From the NCBI RefSeq assembly GCF_003264115.1, contig NZ_CP021912.1:682001-746000 (forward strand): 64,000 nucleotides of DNA, written 5' to 3'. Position 1 is the first letter of the stretch. Each line of letters opens with the position of its first letter. The position numbers and the translations under genes were made by a program. Below the pieces are notes generated by a model. That model did not search any database. It worked only from the letters and a program-made list of their open reading frames with translations, and was not told the DNA's origin. Positions 37,898 to 46,393 of this stretch are shown piece after piece. This stretch comes from Erythrobacter sp. KY5 (GTDB lineage Bacteria > Pseudomonadota > Alphaproteobacteria > Sphingomonadales > Sphingomonadaceae).

Positions 37898-38744
37898 GGG
37901 TCGGGACTCAATTAGCCCACCAGATGATGGCGGCGACGATGAGTATTGCAGAGAGGAAGATGTCTGCGCGCTTGTCGTAGCGGGTGTGGATGCGTCGGAA
38001 GTCTTTCAGGCGGCAGAAGAAGCGTTCGATCCCGTTGCGCTGCTTGTAGGCGAGAGCGTCGTATGTGTGCGGGTGTTTGCGGGTCGGGTTGGGCGGGATG
38101 ACTGGTTCGCAGCCGTGCTCGGCAAGCCAGTCGCGCAGGGACCGCGCGTCATAGGCGCGATCGGCCAGCAGGCGGCGGGGCGCACCGGTGATGGCCAGCA
38201 GATCGCGCGCGCCTGTCAGATCATGCGTGTTGCCGGGGGTCAGGACCAGAGCGAGGGGCCGTCCCCGCTCATCGGTCAGGGCGTGAACCTTGGTGGTACG
38301 ACCGCCGCGCGAGCGCCCGATACAGTGATGGAAGGCCCCCCTTTTGCGCCCGCTGCCGAGCGATGCGCCTTGATGTGCATCGAGTCCACCGAGGCGGTGA
38401 CCCCGCCGATCACCCCGCTCGATCCGGTCAGAGCATAGAAGATGTCTTGCCACACGCCCTGTCGGCTCCACCGGTTGAAGCGGTTGTAGACCGTCGTGTA
38501 GGGACCATACTCAGAAGGGCAATCGCGCCACCGGGCACCCGTCTTGAGCATGTGCATGATCCCCGAGATCACGCGCCGATCATCAACCCGCCGTGCACCG
38601 CGCCGACCACGGGGCAGCAAAGGCTCAATCGCCGCCCACGACTGATCGTCCAACCAGTAAAGATGCTTGCTCATCCAAGGCTCCTTCCAACAGCCTTGAA
38701 TCACCAATCACTCAACAGCACCAGTCCTTATTGAGTACGGACCC
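37898..38744. mobile_element. IS5-family insertion sequence (IS427-like), 847 bp
   Basis: The element is bounded by 15-bp imperfect inverted repeats: GGGTCGGGACTCAAT at the left and GGGTCCGTACTCAAT (reverse complement) at the right. A TA dinucleotide sits on each side (37896-37897 and 38745-38746), consistent with the 2-bp TA target duplication of the IS427 group. Within it is a two-frame transposase on the minus strand. Length and structure fit IS427-type IS5 elements. Both ends and the transposase catalytic residues are intact, so it may be active. Confidence 0.9.
37908..38674 (-). CDS. IS5-family transposase expressed by frameshift
   Basis: Two overlapping frames encode one transposase of about 255 residues. 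The first starts MSKHLYWLDDQSWAAIEPLL and carries the DUF4096-type DNA-binding head and the first catalytic Asp (ASVDSMHIKAHR). The second holds ALTDERGRPLALVLTPGNTHD, the second Asp (LADRAYDARSL) and the Glu (GIERFFCRLKDFRR). They meet in an A4G6 run (38336-38345, minus strand AAAAGGGGGG), where a -1 slip joins the frames. This is the usual way IS427-group transposases are made. A fixed frameshift mutation cannot be excluded. Confidence 0.85.
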
Positions 38745-38746
38745 TA

Positions 38747-39339
38747 GTGCCGGTCGATCAACTCATTGGCGAAGGTTTCCGTGGTTCGACATGACGCTAG
38801 GGATAGCGCCCGTTGGGGCCGTGCGCGCAATATAATTTCCACGCCGCCTGCTAATGATTCACGGCTTGATTCAAATGATTCAATCACCAAATTTTTCTTC
38901 ACAGATTCATTTTGGGTCTTGCGCGTCTCGCGACTCAAGCTTTGACCACGCGTCGCGGCGTTGCAGCATGACAATACACCGGCCTGCCTGAACGAATTAG
39001 GGTTAATCACCCGTTGACCCGATACCCGCGCTGATTCAGTATCTAGTGGTTCGGTTCGCGTTGGACCCCCAAATTATAGCGCTCACTCTCGAGCCCCAAG
39101 CACAACAGCAAAGGGCGCGATCAGGGAAGGAGTCGCTGCGACAAAGGGGCAAAACGGGGCCGAATGTTGATGTGTTGGCGGATAAGCCTGTGAGCCCGGA
39201 GGGGCAAAGCAGTGCAGAAGCTGTCGATGGATTGGTGCAGAACAGAATCGGAACATGCGCGCTTTTCGGATAAGACGAGCGAAACGCAAGCAACCGATTC
39301 GACGAGAACGCGACTGAGTTGACGCGAAACGGGGCAGTG
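38747..39339. other. Region between the IS element and nrdA
   Basis: About 590 bp with no convincing gene. The first part is AT-richer than its surroundings and holds clustered TGATTCA motifs (38855-38885). The rest is the leader of nrdA. Short frames such as one at 39046 have no ribosome site and look like chance. A possible NrdR box is listed separately. Confidence 0.5.
39034..39049. promoter_or_regulatory. Possible NrdR box upstream of nrdA
   Basis: The 16-bp ATTCAGTATCTAGTGG, in reverse complement CCACTAGATACTGAAT, matches 12 of 16 positions of the NrdR consensus acaCwAtATaTwGtgt, including the central A-T core and the outer C and G. A tandem second box at the usual 15-16 bp spacing is not obvious. 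Position, about 290 bp before the nrdA start, is rather far, so this is a weak call. Confidence 0.3.
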
Positions 39340-41364
39340 ATGGAATTCAAGGCAGGTGACGAAGTGCTTAGTGATGCTGACACCGGGGAAACCCTCGGCG
39401 CCGAAATCAAGAACGAAAAGGCCGTTACGATGGACAAGTCGGATTCAGGTAGCGAGGAACTGATCGCAACCAAAAGCGCAGAAGCGCTGGGCAATGCCGT
39501 GGCGCAGGCCGCCAAGGCCGCAGCCACTCCCGACAGCAAGAAGGTCAACGACCGCCGCTTCGACGTGCAGATCGACGAAGCGCGCGATGCGAACCTCACC
39601 GAATTCGGCAAGGAAACGCTGACCGACCGCTACCTGCTGCCCGGTGAGAAGTATCAGGACCTGTTCGCCCGCGTCGCCGATGCATATGCCGACGATCAGG
39701 ATCACGCACAGCGGCTCTACGATTACATCTCGAACCTGTGGTTCATGCCCGCGACCCCCGTTCTTTCAAACGGCGGTACGGCGCGCGGCCTGCCGATCTC
39801 GTGCTATCTCAACTCGGTGTCCGACAGCCTCGACGGCATCGTGGGCACCTGGAACGAGAATGTCTGGCTTGCCTCCAAGGGCGGCGGCATCGGCACCTAT
39901 TGGGGCAATGTGCGCGGCATTGGTGAGCCGGTCGGCCTCAACGGCAAGACCAGCGGCATCATCCCGTTCGTGCGCGTCATGGATTCGCTCACGCTGGCGA
40001 TTTCGCAAGGCTCGCTGCGGCGTGGGTCTGCGGCCTGCTATCTCGACGTCAGCCACCCGGAGATCGAGGAATTCCTCGAAATCCGCAAACCTTCGGGCGA
40101 CTTCAATCGCAAGGCGCTGAACCTGCACCACGGCGTACTGCTGACCGACGAGTTCATGGAAGCCGTGCGCGACGGGTCGGAATTCGACCTCAAGTCGCCC
40201 AAGACCGGCGAGGTGCGCGGCACCGTCAATGCGCGTTCGCTGTTCCAGAAGCTGGTCGAATGCCGCCTTGCAACGGGCGAGCCTTATATCGTCTTCTCCG
40301 ACACCGTGAACCGAATGATGCCCAAGCATCACCGCGATCTGGGCCTCAAGGTCTCAACCTCGAACCTGTGTTCGGAAATCACGCTGCCGACCGGTATCGA
40401 CCACCTCGGTAACGATCGCACCGCGGTCTGCTGCCTCAGCTCGCTCAACCTTGAGAAGTGGGACGAATGGTCGACCGACAAGCAATTCATCGAAGACGTC
40501 ATGCGCTTCCTCGACAACGTTCTTCAGGACTATATCGACCGCGCACCCGACGAAATGGCCCGCGCGCGCTATTCGGCTGAGCGGGAGCGTTCGGTCGGCC
40601 TTGGCGTGATGGGCTTCCACTCCTTCCTCCAACAGAAGGGGCTGGGCTTTGAAAGCGCAATGGCCAAGGCGCTGAACCTGAAAATGTTCAAGCACATTCA
40701 GGCCAAGGCGTCCGAGGCTTCGATGCTGCTCGCGCAGGAGCGTGGACCTTGCCCCGATGCGGCCGAAATGGGCGCGATGGAGCGTTTTTCCTGCAAGATG
40801 GCAATCGCGCCGACCGCGTCGATTTCGATCATCTGCGGCGGCACGAGCGCCTGCATCGAGCCGATCCCGGCCAACATCTACACGCACAAGACGCTTTCGG
40901 GCAGCTTCGTCGTGAAGAACCCGTATCTTGAAAAGCTGCTCGACAAGAAGAGCAAGAACTCGAACAATGTCTGGAACTCGATCCTCGAGAAGGGCGGCTC
41001 GGTTCAGCATCTCGACTTCCTTACCGAAGAGGAAAAAGCGAGCTTCAAGACCAGCTTCGAGATCGATCAGCGCTGGCTGCTGGAATTTGCAGCCGACCGC
41101 GCGCCCTATATCGACCAGGCTCAGTCGCTGAACCTGTTCATCCCGGCTGACGTCGACAAGTGGGACCTGATGATGCTGCACTTCCAGGCATGGGAGAAAG
41201 GCATCAAGTCGCTCTATTACCTGCGCTCGAAGTCGGTTCAGCGCGCCGGTTTTGCAGGCGGGGTCGAAGCGGACAACACCGCCGACGCGGCCAAGTTCGA
41301 ACTCGCCGCTGGGTCGGCAGAAGGCGGGCAGACCGATTACGAGGAATGTTTGAGCTGCCAGTGA
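39340..41364 (+). CDS. nrdA: Ribonucleoside-diphosphate reductase alpha subunit (class Ia)
   Basis: The large subunit (about 674 residues) reduces nucleoside diphosphates to deoxy forms. The catalytic groups are visible: the redox cysteines in ISCYLNSVSDS and in TAVCCLSSLNL, the radical cysteine with Asn and Glu in TSNLCSEITLP, and the C-terminal redox pair ECLSCQ. The N-terminal 85 residues are a low-complexity acidic/Ala-rich region, not an ATP-cone; the barrel begins at LTDRYLLPGEKYQDLF. The lack of an ATP-cone would remove dATP feedback inhibition. The ATG MEFKAGDE is chosen; TTG seven codons earlier is possible. nrdB follows after 2.1 kb. Confidence 0.94.
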   Translation: MEFKAGDEVLSDADTGETLGAEIKNEKAVTMDKSDSGSEELIATKSAEALGNAVAQAAKAAATPDSKKVNDRRFDVQIDEARDANLTEFGKETLTDRYLLPGEKYQDLFARVADAYADDQDHAQRLYDYISNLWFMPATPVLSNGGTARGLPISCYLNSVSDSLDGIVGTWNENVWLASKGGGIGTYWGNVRGIGEPVGLNGKTSGIIPFVRVMDSLTLAISQGSLRRGSAACYLDVSHPEIEEFLEIRKPSGDFNRKALNLHHGVLLTDEFMEAVRDGSEFDLKSPKTGEVRGTVNARSLFQKLVECRLATGEPYIVFSDTVNRMMPKHHRDLGLKVSTSNLCSEITLPTGIDHLGNDRTAVCCLSSLNLEKWDEWSTDKQFIEDVMRFLDNVLQDYIDRAPDEMARARYSAERERSVGLGVMGFHSFLQQKGLGFESAMAKALNLKMFKHIQAKASEASMLLAQERGPCPDAAEMGAMERFSCKMAIAPTASISIICGGTSACIEPIPANIYTHKTLSGSFVVKNPYLEKLLDKKSKNSNNVWNSILEKGGSVQHLDFLTEEEKASFKTSFEIDQRWLLEFAADRAPYIDQAQSLNLFIPADVDKWDLMMLHFQAWEKGIKSLYYLRSKSVQRAGFAGGVEADNTADAAKFELAAGSAEGGQTDYEECLSCQ

Positions 41365-41381
41365 TCCGAGCCGGCAGTTTC

Positions 41382-41939
41382 ATGACAAGACGCGGTCCAA
41401 CCCCCGGTTGGGCCGCGTTTTGCGTTGCGCCATGCCTTTTTGCCTCGGCACTGGGCCTCGCGGCTTGCGCCCCCGCACCCGCGAACGAATTCGGTCGCAC
41501 CGCCGCCGGCAATGTCGTGATTGCGGATGAGGAATTCTGCTCGCTTCGCATCGCAGGCTCGCCCAGCGACATGACCGTCATCGCCGGGCGAGAGGGCGAA
41601 TTCGTGCGCGTCAGTTTTGATGCGGGCCCCATTACCCCGCCGGATAACAGCGAAGATGCGGGCTATTTCGGATTTCTCCTGCGGCTTTCAGATGGCCGGA
41701 GCGAGGAGCTTGGCGAGGGCACGATCCGGTTTCTCGACGATGGCACCGGGCCTGCTTTCATGTCCGCCGCACCCGGCTGGGTCGCGCGCGATCTGGCGAT
41801 TGTCGAGGAGGTGCGGTTCGTGTGGGATGACGAAACGGTAAGCACGGTCGCCGCGCCGGCGGGGCTGGGGGAGGAGGCTGCGCTGCTGTCCGAGTGTATC
41901 GGCAGACCCCTGAGCGATTTTGCGGACACAGCCCCATAA
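41382..41939 (+). CDS. Lipoprotein of unknown function after nrdA
   Basis: The 185-residue protein begins MTRRGPTPGW and has a lipobox (LGLAAC, Cys about residue 29). The mature part has two cysteines far apart (EEFCSLRIAG and LSECIGRP) and a beta-rich middle. The start lies 17 bp after the nrdA stop. The frame upstream runs inside nrdA and is not used. It is co-directional with nrdA and may share its message. No family is recognised. Confidence 0.6.
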   Translation: MTRRGPTPGWAAFCVAPCLFASALGLAACAPAPANEFGRTAAGNVVIADEEFCSLRIAGSPSDMTVIAGREGEFVRVSFDAGPITPPDNSEDAGYFGFLLRLSDGRSEELGEGTIRFLDDGTGPAFMSAAPGWVARDLAIVEEVRFVWDDETVSTVAAPAGLGEEAALLSECIGRPLSDFADTAP

Positions 41940-41998
41940 CGCCCCCGCGCCAGTATATTTTACCAGGCTTTAAGCCCGATCATGTATCGCTCTGAAGC

Positions 41999-42358
41999 AT
42001 GAAAACGAGGCAGACCAAGCGCAAGCTCAGCAATGTTCCGGGACGGTATCTCGCTGATCTTGGCGACCCGCACGATGTGATCTTGCGCGATGTCTCGGTT
42101 GGCGGTTGCCGTTTCGAGAAGGGCGAGCGCAGCTTCACCCTCGGCTCTCCGATCCAGATCATGGTGGCCGGAACCGGCCCCCACCGCGCGATCGTCAAGT
42201 GGATTGCGAAAGGCGAGGTGGGCATCGGCTTCGCGCAGCCGCTTTCGCAGGCGCAGGTCGATGGATTTCAGGCGAGCCACGTGCCCGGCCCGTCGCAAGC
42301 CAATATCTCTGCGACCTTCAGCCAGATAAACGACACCCGCCCACAGCGTTTCTGCTGA
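41999..42358 (+). CDS. PilZ-domain protein
   Basis: The 119-residue protein is a single PilZ domain with the c-di-GMP-binding motifs: R-X3-R as RQTKR near residue 4, and D-X-S-X-X-G as DVSVGG near residue 31. PilZ proteins bind cyclic di-GMP and usually control motility or envelope functions. It has no other domain. It lies between a lipoprotein and a small membrane protein, so its partner is not clear. Both motifs are intact, so it should bind the nucleotide. Confidence 0.87.
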   Translation: MKTRQTKRKLSNVPGRYLADLGDPHDVILRDVSVGGCRFEKGERSFTLGSPIQIMVAGTGPHRAIVKWIAKGEVGIGFAQPLSQAQVDGFQASHVPGPSQANISATFSQINDTRPQRFC

Positions 42359-42420
42359 CGCACCCCTCGCGCGCTTCTCGAAAGTGTGGCAATCTTGCTC
42401 CCGCTTGAAGGGAGAAGAGC

Positions 42421-42609
42421 ATGCCGCTGCAAATATGGGTCGGGATCGGGGGCACACTGGTGGCGCTCGCATTCGTTGCCAATGGAATACGACACATCCG
42501 CCGGGGCGAAGGACACCTCGCCAATGCCGGACGCCTGCATATCGCGATGGCGACGCTGTTCATTCCGGTGCTGTGGCTGATCGTGCTGTTTCAGGTGATG
42601 AGCGCATGA
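42421..42609 (+). CDS. Small two-span membrane protein
   Basis: The 62-residue protein has two hydrophobic helices (residues about 4-21 and 40-60) joined by a basic loop (IRHIRRGEGHLANAGRLH). The ATG is preceded by GGGAGAAGAGC. Its stop overlaps the start of the next gene (ATGA-type), so it is coupled to the interrupted membrane gene that follows. The family is not recognised; small membrane proteins of this shape are common near respiratory or stress genes. Confidence 0.7.
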   Translation: MPLQIWVGIGGTLVALAFVANGIRHIRRGEGHLANAGRLHIAMATLFIPVLWLIVLFQVMSA

Positions 42610-42887
42610 TGCGGGTAATCGCCGCCTTTGCTCTTGCGCTGCTGCTGTCCGCCTGCGCGAGCCAGATCGACGCCGGGGTCAGCACCGATCCAGACGCGCC
42701 CGGCGTGTTCTGGGGTATCTAACACGGTTTCATCTTCCCGTGGGCGTGGATCGGCTCGCTCTTTTCGCCTGACATTGCGGTCTATGCCGTGCCCAATTCG
42801 GGCGCGTGGTACGATTTCGGCTTCTTCCTGGGCATCACGGTGCTGGGAGGCGGAAGCTTTTTCGGATCGAAGAAAGCCAGAGGCTAG
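42606..42887 (+). pseudogene. Membrane lipoprotein gene interrupted by an in-frame stop
   Basis: The frame starts ATGATGCGGGTAATC in overlap with the previous gene and has a lipobox (LLLSAC). It continues through a TAA at 42720-42722 in the same frame to TAG at 42885-42887. The second part, HGFIFPWAWIGSLFSPDIAV and then YAVPNSGAWYDFGFFLGITV, has the character of a conserved family (the usual form is ...YHGFIxPxAxIGSLF...), so the stop splits a single gene. The residue before HGF is normally aromatic, so TAT or TAC to TAA is the likely change. Nonsense mutation, sequencing error or stop-codon readthrough are the possibilities. Confidence 0.8.
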
Positions 42888-42896
42888 GCACGAAAA

Positions 42897-42931
42897 AGCC
42901 GCCCTCGCGCCGTTTGGCGGTAGGGGCGGCT
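42897..42931. terminator. Bidirectional rho-independent terminator
   Basis: The arms AGCCGCCC (42897-42904) and GGGCGGCT (42924-42931) are perfectly complementary. An A5 run precedes on the left and CTTCG follows on the right, so the hairpin can end transcription in both directions. It lies between the interrupted gene on the + strand and a small gene on the minus strand, which are convergent. Confidence 0.75.
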
Positions 42932-42957
42932 CTTCGTATTCGGGTCGCGAGAGGTCT

Positions 42958-43179
42958 TTAGCGCAGACTTTCCTTCGCGCTCCTCTGCGCGACCGTATCG
43001 TTGTCATTCTCACCATAGGGGAGGTTCCCCATAACCGATCGCGGCGCGCCGTCTTCGCGGTAGCGCGGTTCTGCCGGGCCGGAGCGTTCGGGTTCGAACG
43101 GATGGTCGGACTTGGTGAGGGTGATGTTGCGGCTGTCTCCTTCGGGGAAGGGGCCGGTAAGCGGGCTGTTGTTGGCCAT
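42958..43179 (-). CDS. Small hydrophilic hypothetical protein
   Basis: The 73-residue protein begins MANNSPLTGPFPEGDSRNIT and is polar, with many charged, Pro and Gly residues and no structure visible. The ATG has AAAGGA nine bases upstream. It is probably disordered. It is separated by a convergent terminator from its neighbours. I do not recognise a family. Confidence 0.55.
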   Translation of the reverse strand: MANNSPLTGPFPEGDSRNITLTKSDHPFEPERSGPAEPRYREDGAPRSVMGNLPYGENDNDTVAQRSAKESLR

Positions 43180-43467
43180 GGGCGGGTCCTTTCGTCTTTC
43201 TCGTCTTCCCCTGATTTACAAAGACCGGCGCGCGAGCGTTCCGAAAAACCGTGCAGGCCCAAAAAATCGCGCAGGCGGCCCGGCGCTTGTATGCTATGCA
43301 CGTTAAGTTGATGCACTGCGCACAAGAGGCTTTGCGAAGCTTTTCGCCTGCCTCCGCCCGACTCGGATTTTGCACGGTTTATCCCCGGCGATGAGTCACT
43401 GCTTGCCTTCGAATCCGTAGCCTGATTCCCTATATGAGTCGTTCACGCCAGACAAAGGGACCACAAG

Positions 43468-44508
43468 ATGTCGTTGCTCGAAGCCCGGAACACCTACAAG
43501 CCGTTCGAATACCCCTGGGCGTATGAGTTCTGGAAACGTCAGCAGCAGATCCACTGGATGCCCGAGGAAGTGCCTCTGGGCGAAGATTGCCGCGACTGGG
43601 CGCAGAACCTGACCGAGCATGAGCGCAACCTGCTCACCCAGATCTTCCGCTTCTTCACGCAGGCCGATGTCGAGGTGCAGGATTGCTATCACGACAAATA
43701 TGGCCGCGTGTTCAAGCCGACCGAGATCAAGATGATGCTCGCCGCCTTCTCCAACATGGAGACGGTCCACATCGCGGCATACAGCCACCTGCTCGACACG
43801 ATCGGCATGCCCGAGAGCGAATATTCCGCCTTCCTCGATTATGAGGAAATGGCCGACAAGCACAATTACATGCACCAGTTCAGCGTCGACACCGACGAGG
43901 ACATCGCCCGCACGCTCGCCATGTTCGGCGGCTTTACCGAAGGGCTGCAGCTGTTTGCATCCTTCGCGATGCTGATGAACTTCCCGCGCTTCAACAAGAT
44001 GAAGGGCATGGGCCAGATCGTCAGCTGGTCGGTGCGCGATGAAACCTTGCACTGCGAAGGCATCATCAAGATGTTCCACACCTTCTGCGAAGAGCGCGAC
44101 TGCCTGACCAAGGCGGTGAAGGAAGACATCATCGACATCTGCCAAAAGACCGTCCGCCTCGAAGACGCGTTCATCGACCTCGCCTTTGAAATGGGCCCGG
44201 TCGAAGGGATGACGGCCAAGGACATCAAGAAATATATCCGCTACATCGCTGACTGGCGACTGGGCCAGTTGAACCTTCAGCCGATCTACATGATCGATGA
44301 ACACCCGCTGCCATGGCTCAGCCCGCTGCTGAACGGTGTCGAGCACGCCAACTTCTTCGAAGCCCGCGCAACTGAATATTCAAAAGGCGCGACCAAGGGC
44401 AACTGGAACGACGTGTGGTCAAGCTTCGACAACCGCCAGAAAGCCAAGGCCGTCAACGAAGACGCCGAAGGCGAGGACGGCCCGGATATGTTCGAAGCGG
44501 CGGAGTAG
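43468..44508 (+). CDS. nrdB: Ribonucleoside-diphosphate reductase beta subunit (class Ia)
   Basis: The 346-residue small subunit holds the diiron centre and tyrosyl radical. Visible are the N-terminal helices, iron ligands (FTQADVEVQDCYH, then METVHIAAYSHLLD with the radical Tyr, and later EGLQLFASF and RDETLHCEG), and LNLQPIYMIDEHPLPWL. The C-terminal peptide that docks to NrdA (FEAAE end) follows an acidic linker with DAEGEDGPDM. No ATP-cone is present. The ATG is preceded by AAGGGACCACAAG. It is separated from nrdA by five small genes; both are on the same strand. Confidence 0.95.
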   Translation: MSLLEARNTYKPFEYPWAYEFWKRQQQIHWMPEEVPLGEDCRDWAQNLTEHERNLLTQIFRFFTQADVEVQDCYHDKYGRVFKPTEIKMMLAAFSNMETVHIAAYSHLLDTIGMPESEYSAFLDYEEMADKHNYMHQFSVDTDEDIARTLAMFGGFTEGLQLFASFAMLMNFPRFNKMKGMGQIVSWSVRDETLHCEGIIKMFHTFCEERDCLTKAVKEDIIDICQKTVRLEDAFIDLAFEMGPVEGMTAKDIKKYIRYIADWRLGQLNLQPIYMIDEHPLPWLSPLLNGVEHANFFEARATEYSKGATKGNWNDVWSSFDNRQKAKAVNEDAEGEDGPDMFEAAE

Positions 44509-44596
44509 TTGCTGCAACTTTGGTGGCAATCCCTTGACTGGGTGGTCTGAATGATTCAGATCTCGTTTTGTTCTCATCAAGAGCGCGGAGGCTCGA

Positions 44597-45241
44597 ATGT
44601 TAGATCCAGACGGCAGTCAAGAACCAAGCGCAAATCTTTTGCGGACCGCTAATGGGCGTCAATTTGGAACCATTCTGGCAGATCCGCCTTGGCAGTTTCA
44701 AAATCGCACCGGCAAAGTCGCACCAGAACATAAGCGCTTAAATCGTTATGCGACGATGAAGCTCGACGAAATTTGTGAACTTCCTGTGGCTGACATAGCG
44801 GCTGATCGTGCGCACCTTTATCTTTGGGTTCCGAACGCACTTTTACCCGATGGAATGCGAGTGATGGAAGAGTGGGGCTTTCGCTACGTCTCGAACATCG
44901 TTTGGGAGAAAGTGCGTAAGGATGGCGGACCTGATGGACGCGGTGTCGGCTTCTACTTCCGCAACGTGACGGAAATCCTTTTATTTGGTGTTCGCGGGAA
45001 AAATGTTCGGACGCTTGATATGGGTAGACGACAAGTGAATATCATCCGTAGCCAAAAGCGAGAGCATAGCCGGAAGCCTGATGAGCAGTACCCAATCATC
45101 GAGGGTTGTAGTTGGGGGCCGAGGATTGAGCTTTTCAGTCGTGGTGTCCGAAAGGGTTGGACGGTTTGGGGCAATCAGGCCGATGATACCTACGAACCTG
45201 ACTGGGCAACTTATGCCAACCACAGCGCGTCTGGCTCATAG
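44597..45241 (+). CDS. MT-A70 family adenine-N6 DNA methyltransferase
   Basis: The 214-residue protein has the catalytic DPPW motif (residues 29-32, ILADPPWQFQN) and the SAM-binding features of the MT-A70 family (LYLWVPNALLPDG, then VSNIVWEKV and TEILLFGVRGK). In bacteria these are usually the modification part of type II systems such as MunI. It is convergent with a BglII-like nuclease gene whose stop overlaps this one by 6 bp. The DNA is visibly more AT-rich than nrdB before it and the genes after, which is in keeping with transfer. The recognition site cannot be read from sequence. Confidence 0.88.
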   Translation: MLDPDGSQEPSANLLRTANGRQFGTILADPPWQFQNRTGKVAPEHKRLNRYATMKLDEICELPVADIAADRAHLYLWVPNALLPDGMRVMEEWGFRYVSNIVWEKVRKDGGPDGRGVGFYFRNVTEILLFGVRGKNVRTLDMGRRQVNIIRSQKREHSRKPDEQYPIIEGCSWGPRIELFSRGVRKGWTVWGNQADDTYEPDWATYANHSASGS

Positions 45242-45838
45242 CATGGCACTGTCATCCACATAGAGTTCGGGCGAGATAGCAAAAGTCAAAATCGGGCAGC
45301 CTCCGCCTCCGCCACCCTCCAGTCTAGGGACAAGTTTGCTATGATGGGTCGTGGATGCTCCGTAGCTCGATCCTTTGCCTAAACGCTTGAAGATCGTTTG
45401 CAGATCGCTTGCCCGAGTGATTATCACGCCAACATCGATAACTCGAAGATCGAATAGCAGTCGAAAGTTGTTTAGGTCGCGATCGTAGAATGGGTCCTTG
45501 TTGTTCCATTCTACTTCCACACCGACGCGACCTTTAAAACAATCGACACTATGGGTGGGAGTTTCGTACTCATGCCCATCGACTTCGATTTTTGTGTCGA
45601 AGCTCTTTTCTACCCAGCCTAGTTCGTAGAATTTGCCATCAAGCTTCTCGGCGATGGGCGACTTTCGTCCTCCTGCTGTCAAAATGTCCGTCTTAGTTAG
45701 TTCGAATGCTCGGAGAACTTCTAGAATGTCGGCCCACTCGTTCGGGCAAGCTGTAGTTAGCACTCCCGCTGCATTTCGCCATTCATGGACGATGTAGCCT
45801 TTGCGAATGTCATCGGGGACTAAATGTAAAGTGGACAT
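45236..45838 (-). CDS. BglII/BstYI-family type II restriction endonuclease
   Basis: The 200-residue protein resembles the BglII/BstYI nucleases. It shows the catalytic arrangement D-X8-E-X-E (Asp99, Glu108, Glu110 in DCFKGRVGVEVEWNNKD), then a helical NNFRLLFDLRVIDVGVIITR, as in the core of this fold; BglII itself has Gln at the last position. BglII recognises AGATCT and BstYI RGATCY, so a site of that type is expected but unproven. It is convergent with the MT-A70 methylase gene, together a self-contained restriction-modification pair. The ATG start is taken; TTG three codons upstream is possible. No good ribosome site is seen. Confidence 0.83.
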   Translation of the reverse strand: MSTLHLVPDDIRKGYIVHEWRNAAGVLTTACPNEWADILEVLRAFELTKTDILTAGGRKSPIAEKLDGKFYELGWVEKSFDTKIEVDGHEYETPTHSVDCFKGRVGVEVEWNNKDPFYDRDLNNFRLLFDLRVIDVGVIITRASDLQTIFKRLGKGSSYGASTTHHSKLVPRLEGGGGGGCPILTFAISPELYVDDSAML

Positions 45839-45904
45839 TGTCAGCAACCATCAATCTGGAACCTATCAGCAATTCGCTCACTGATAGCGCGCGCAGGTCG
45901 GTAA

Positions 45905-46393
45905 TCAAACCCCACCCAACAACACCCGCGAATACCAAACATGCGCCGACAGCACCGCACGCCAGCCGGATTGGTCGATCCCTCCGACCCACGATCCAAA
46001 GTAAAGCCGCGACCCGCCCCCCATCGGTTCCACGCAGAACCAGCTGGCGGTGCTCGTGTCCTTGCTCTCCAGCAACACCTGCGCGTTTGTTTGCGCTACC
46101 GATCCGCTGCTTGAGCGCGCTTCCCGTCGCTCCACCAGCTTCCATGCGCCGAACCTATCCGTCTCGCCGCTGGCCAGCGCGCGGATGTCGGCGCGCCCGG
46201 CGGGGGTGCGCAGGGCTTTGAGGATCAGGCGTTCGGGCAGGAAGGCCATGCTGGAGTAGAACCGCTCGATTAACTGCGCGAGCGTCACTTCGCCCGGTAC
46301 ATCGCGCCAGAAACAGTCGCGATAATCGCTCGCGTCGCCGAACTGGGCGAGCAGGCTGCCTTCGGGCACGTCGCAGGCGGTCACTTTGCTCAT
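45905..46393 (-). CDS. Hypothetical protein, perhaps START/SRPBCC-like
   Basis: The 162-residue soluble protein begins MSKVTACDVPEGSLLAQFGD and has a middle part FYSSMAFLPERLILKALRTP and a late YFGSWVGGIDQSGWRAVLSA with HVWYSRVLL at the end. The pattern of strands and one long helix is in keeping with a START-like pocket, but I would not name a family. Its start overlaps the stop of the upstream membrane gene by 4 bp, so the two are coupled. Confidence 0.55.
   Translation of the reverse strand: MSKVTACDVPEGSLLAQFGDASDYRDCFWRDVPGEVTLAQLIERFYSSMAFLPERLILKALRTPAGRADIRALASGETDRFGAWKLVERREARSSSGSVAQTNAQVLLESKDTSTASWFCVEPMGGGSRLYFGSWVGGIDQSGWRAVLSAHVWYSRVLLGGV

Noticed and set aside
39046..39273. 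A 75-codon frame upstream of nrdA
   Set aside because: No ribosome site, low-complexity translation, and it lies in the nrdA leader.
44558..44563. AGATCT just before the methylase gene as a self-regulating site
   Set aside because: AGATCT also occurs at many other places in the window inside ordinary genes, so one site upstream is not evidence of regulation.
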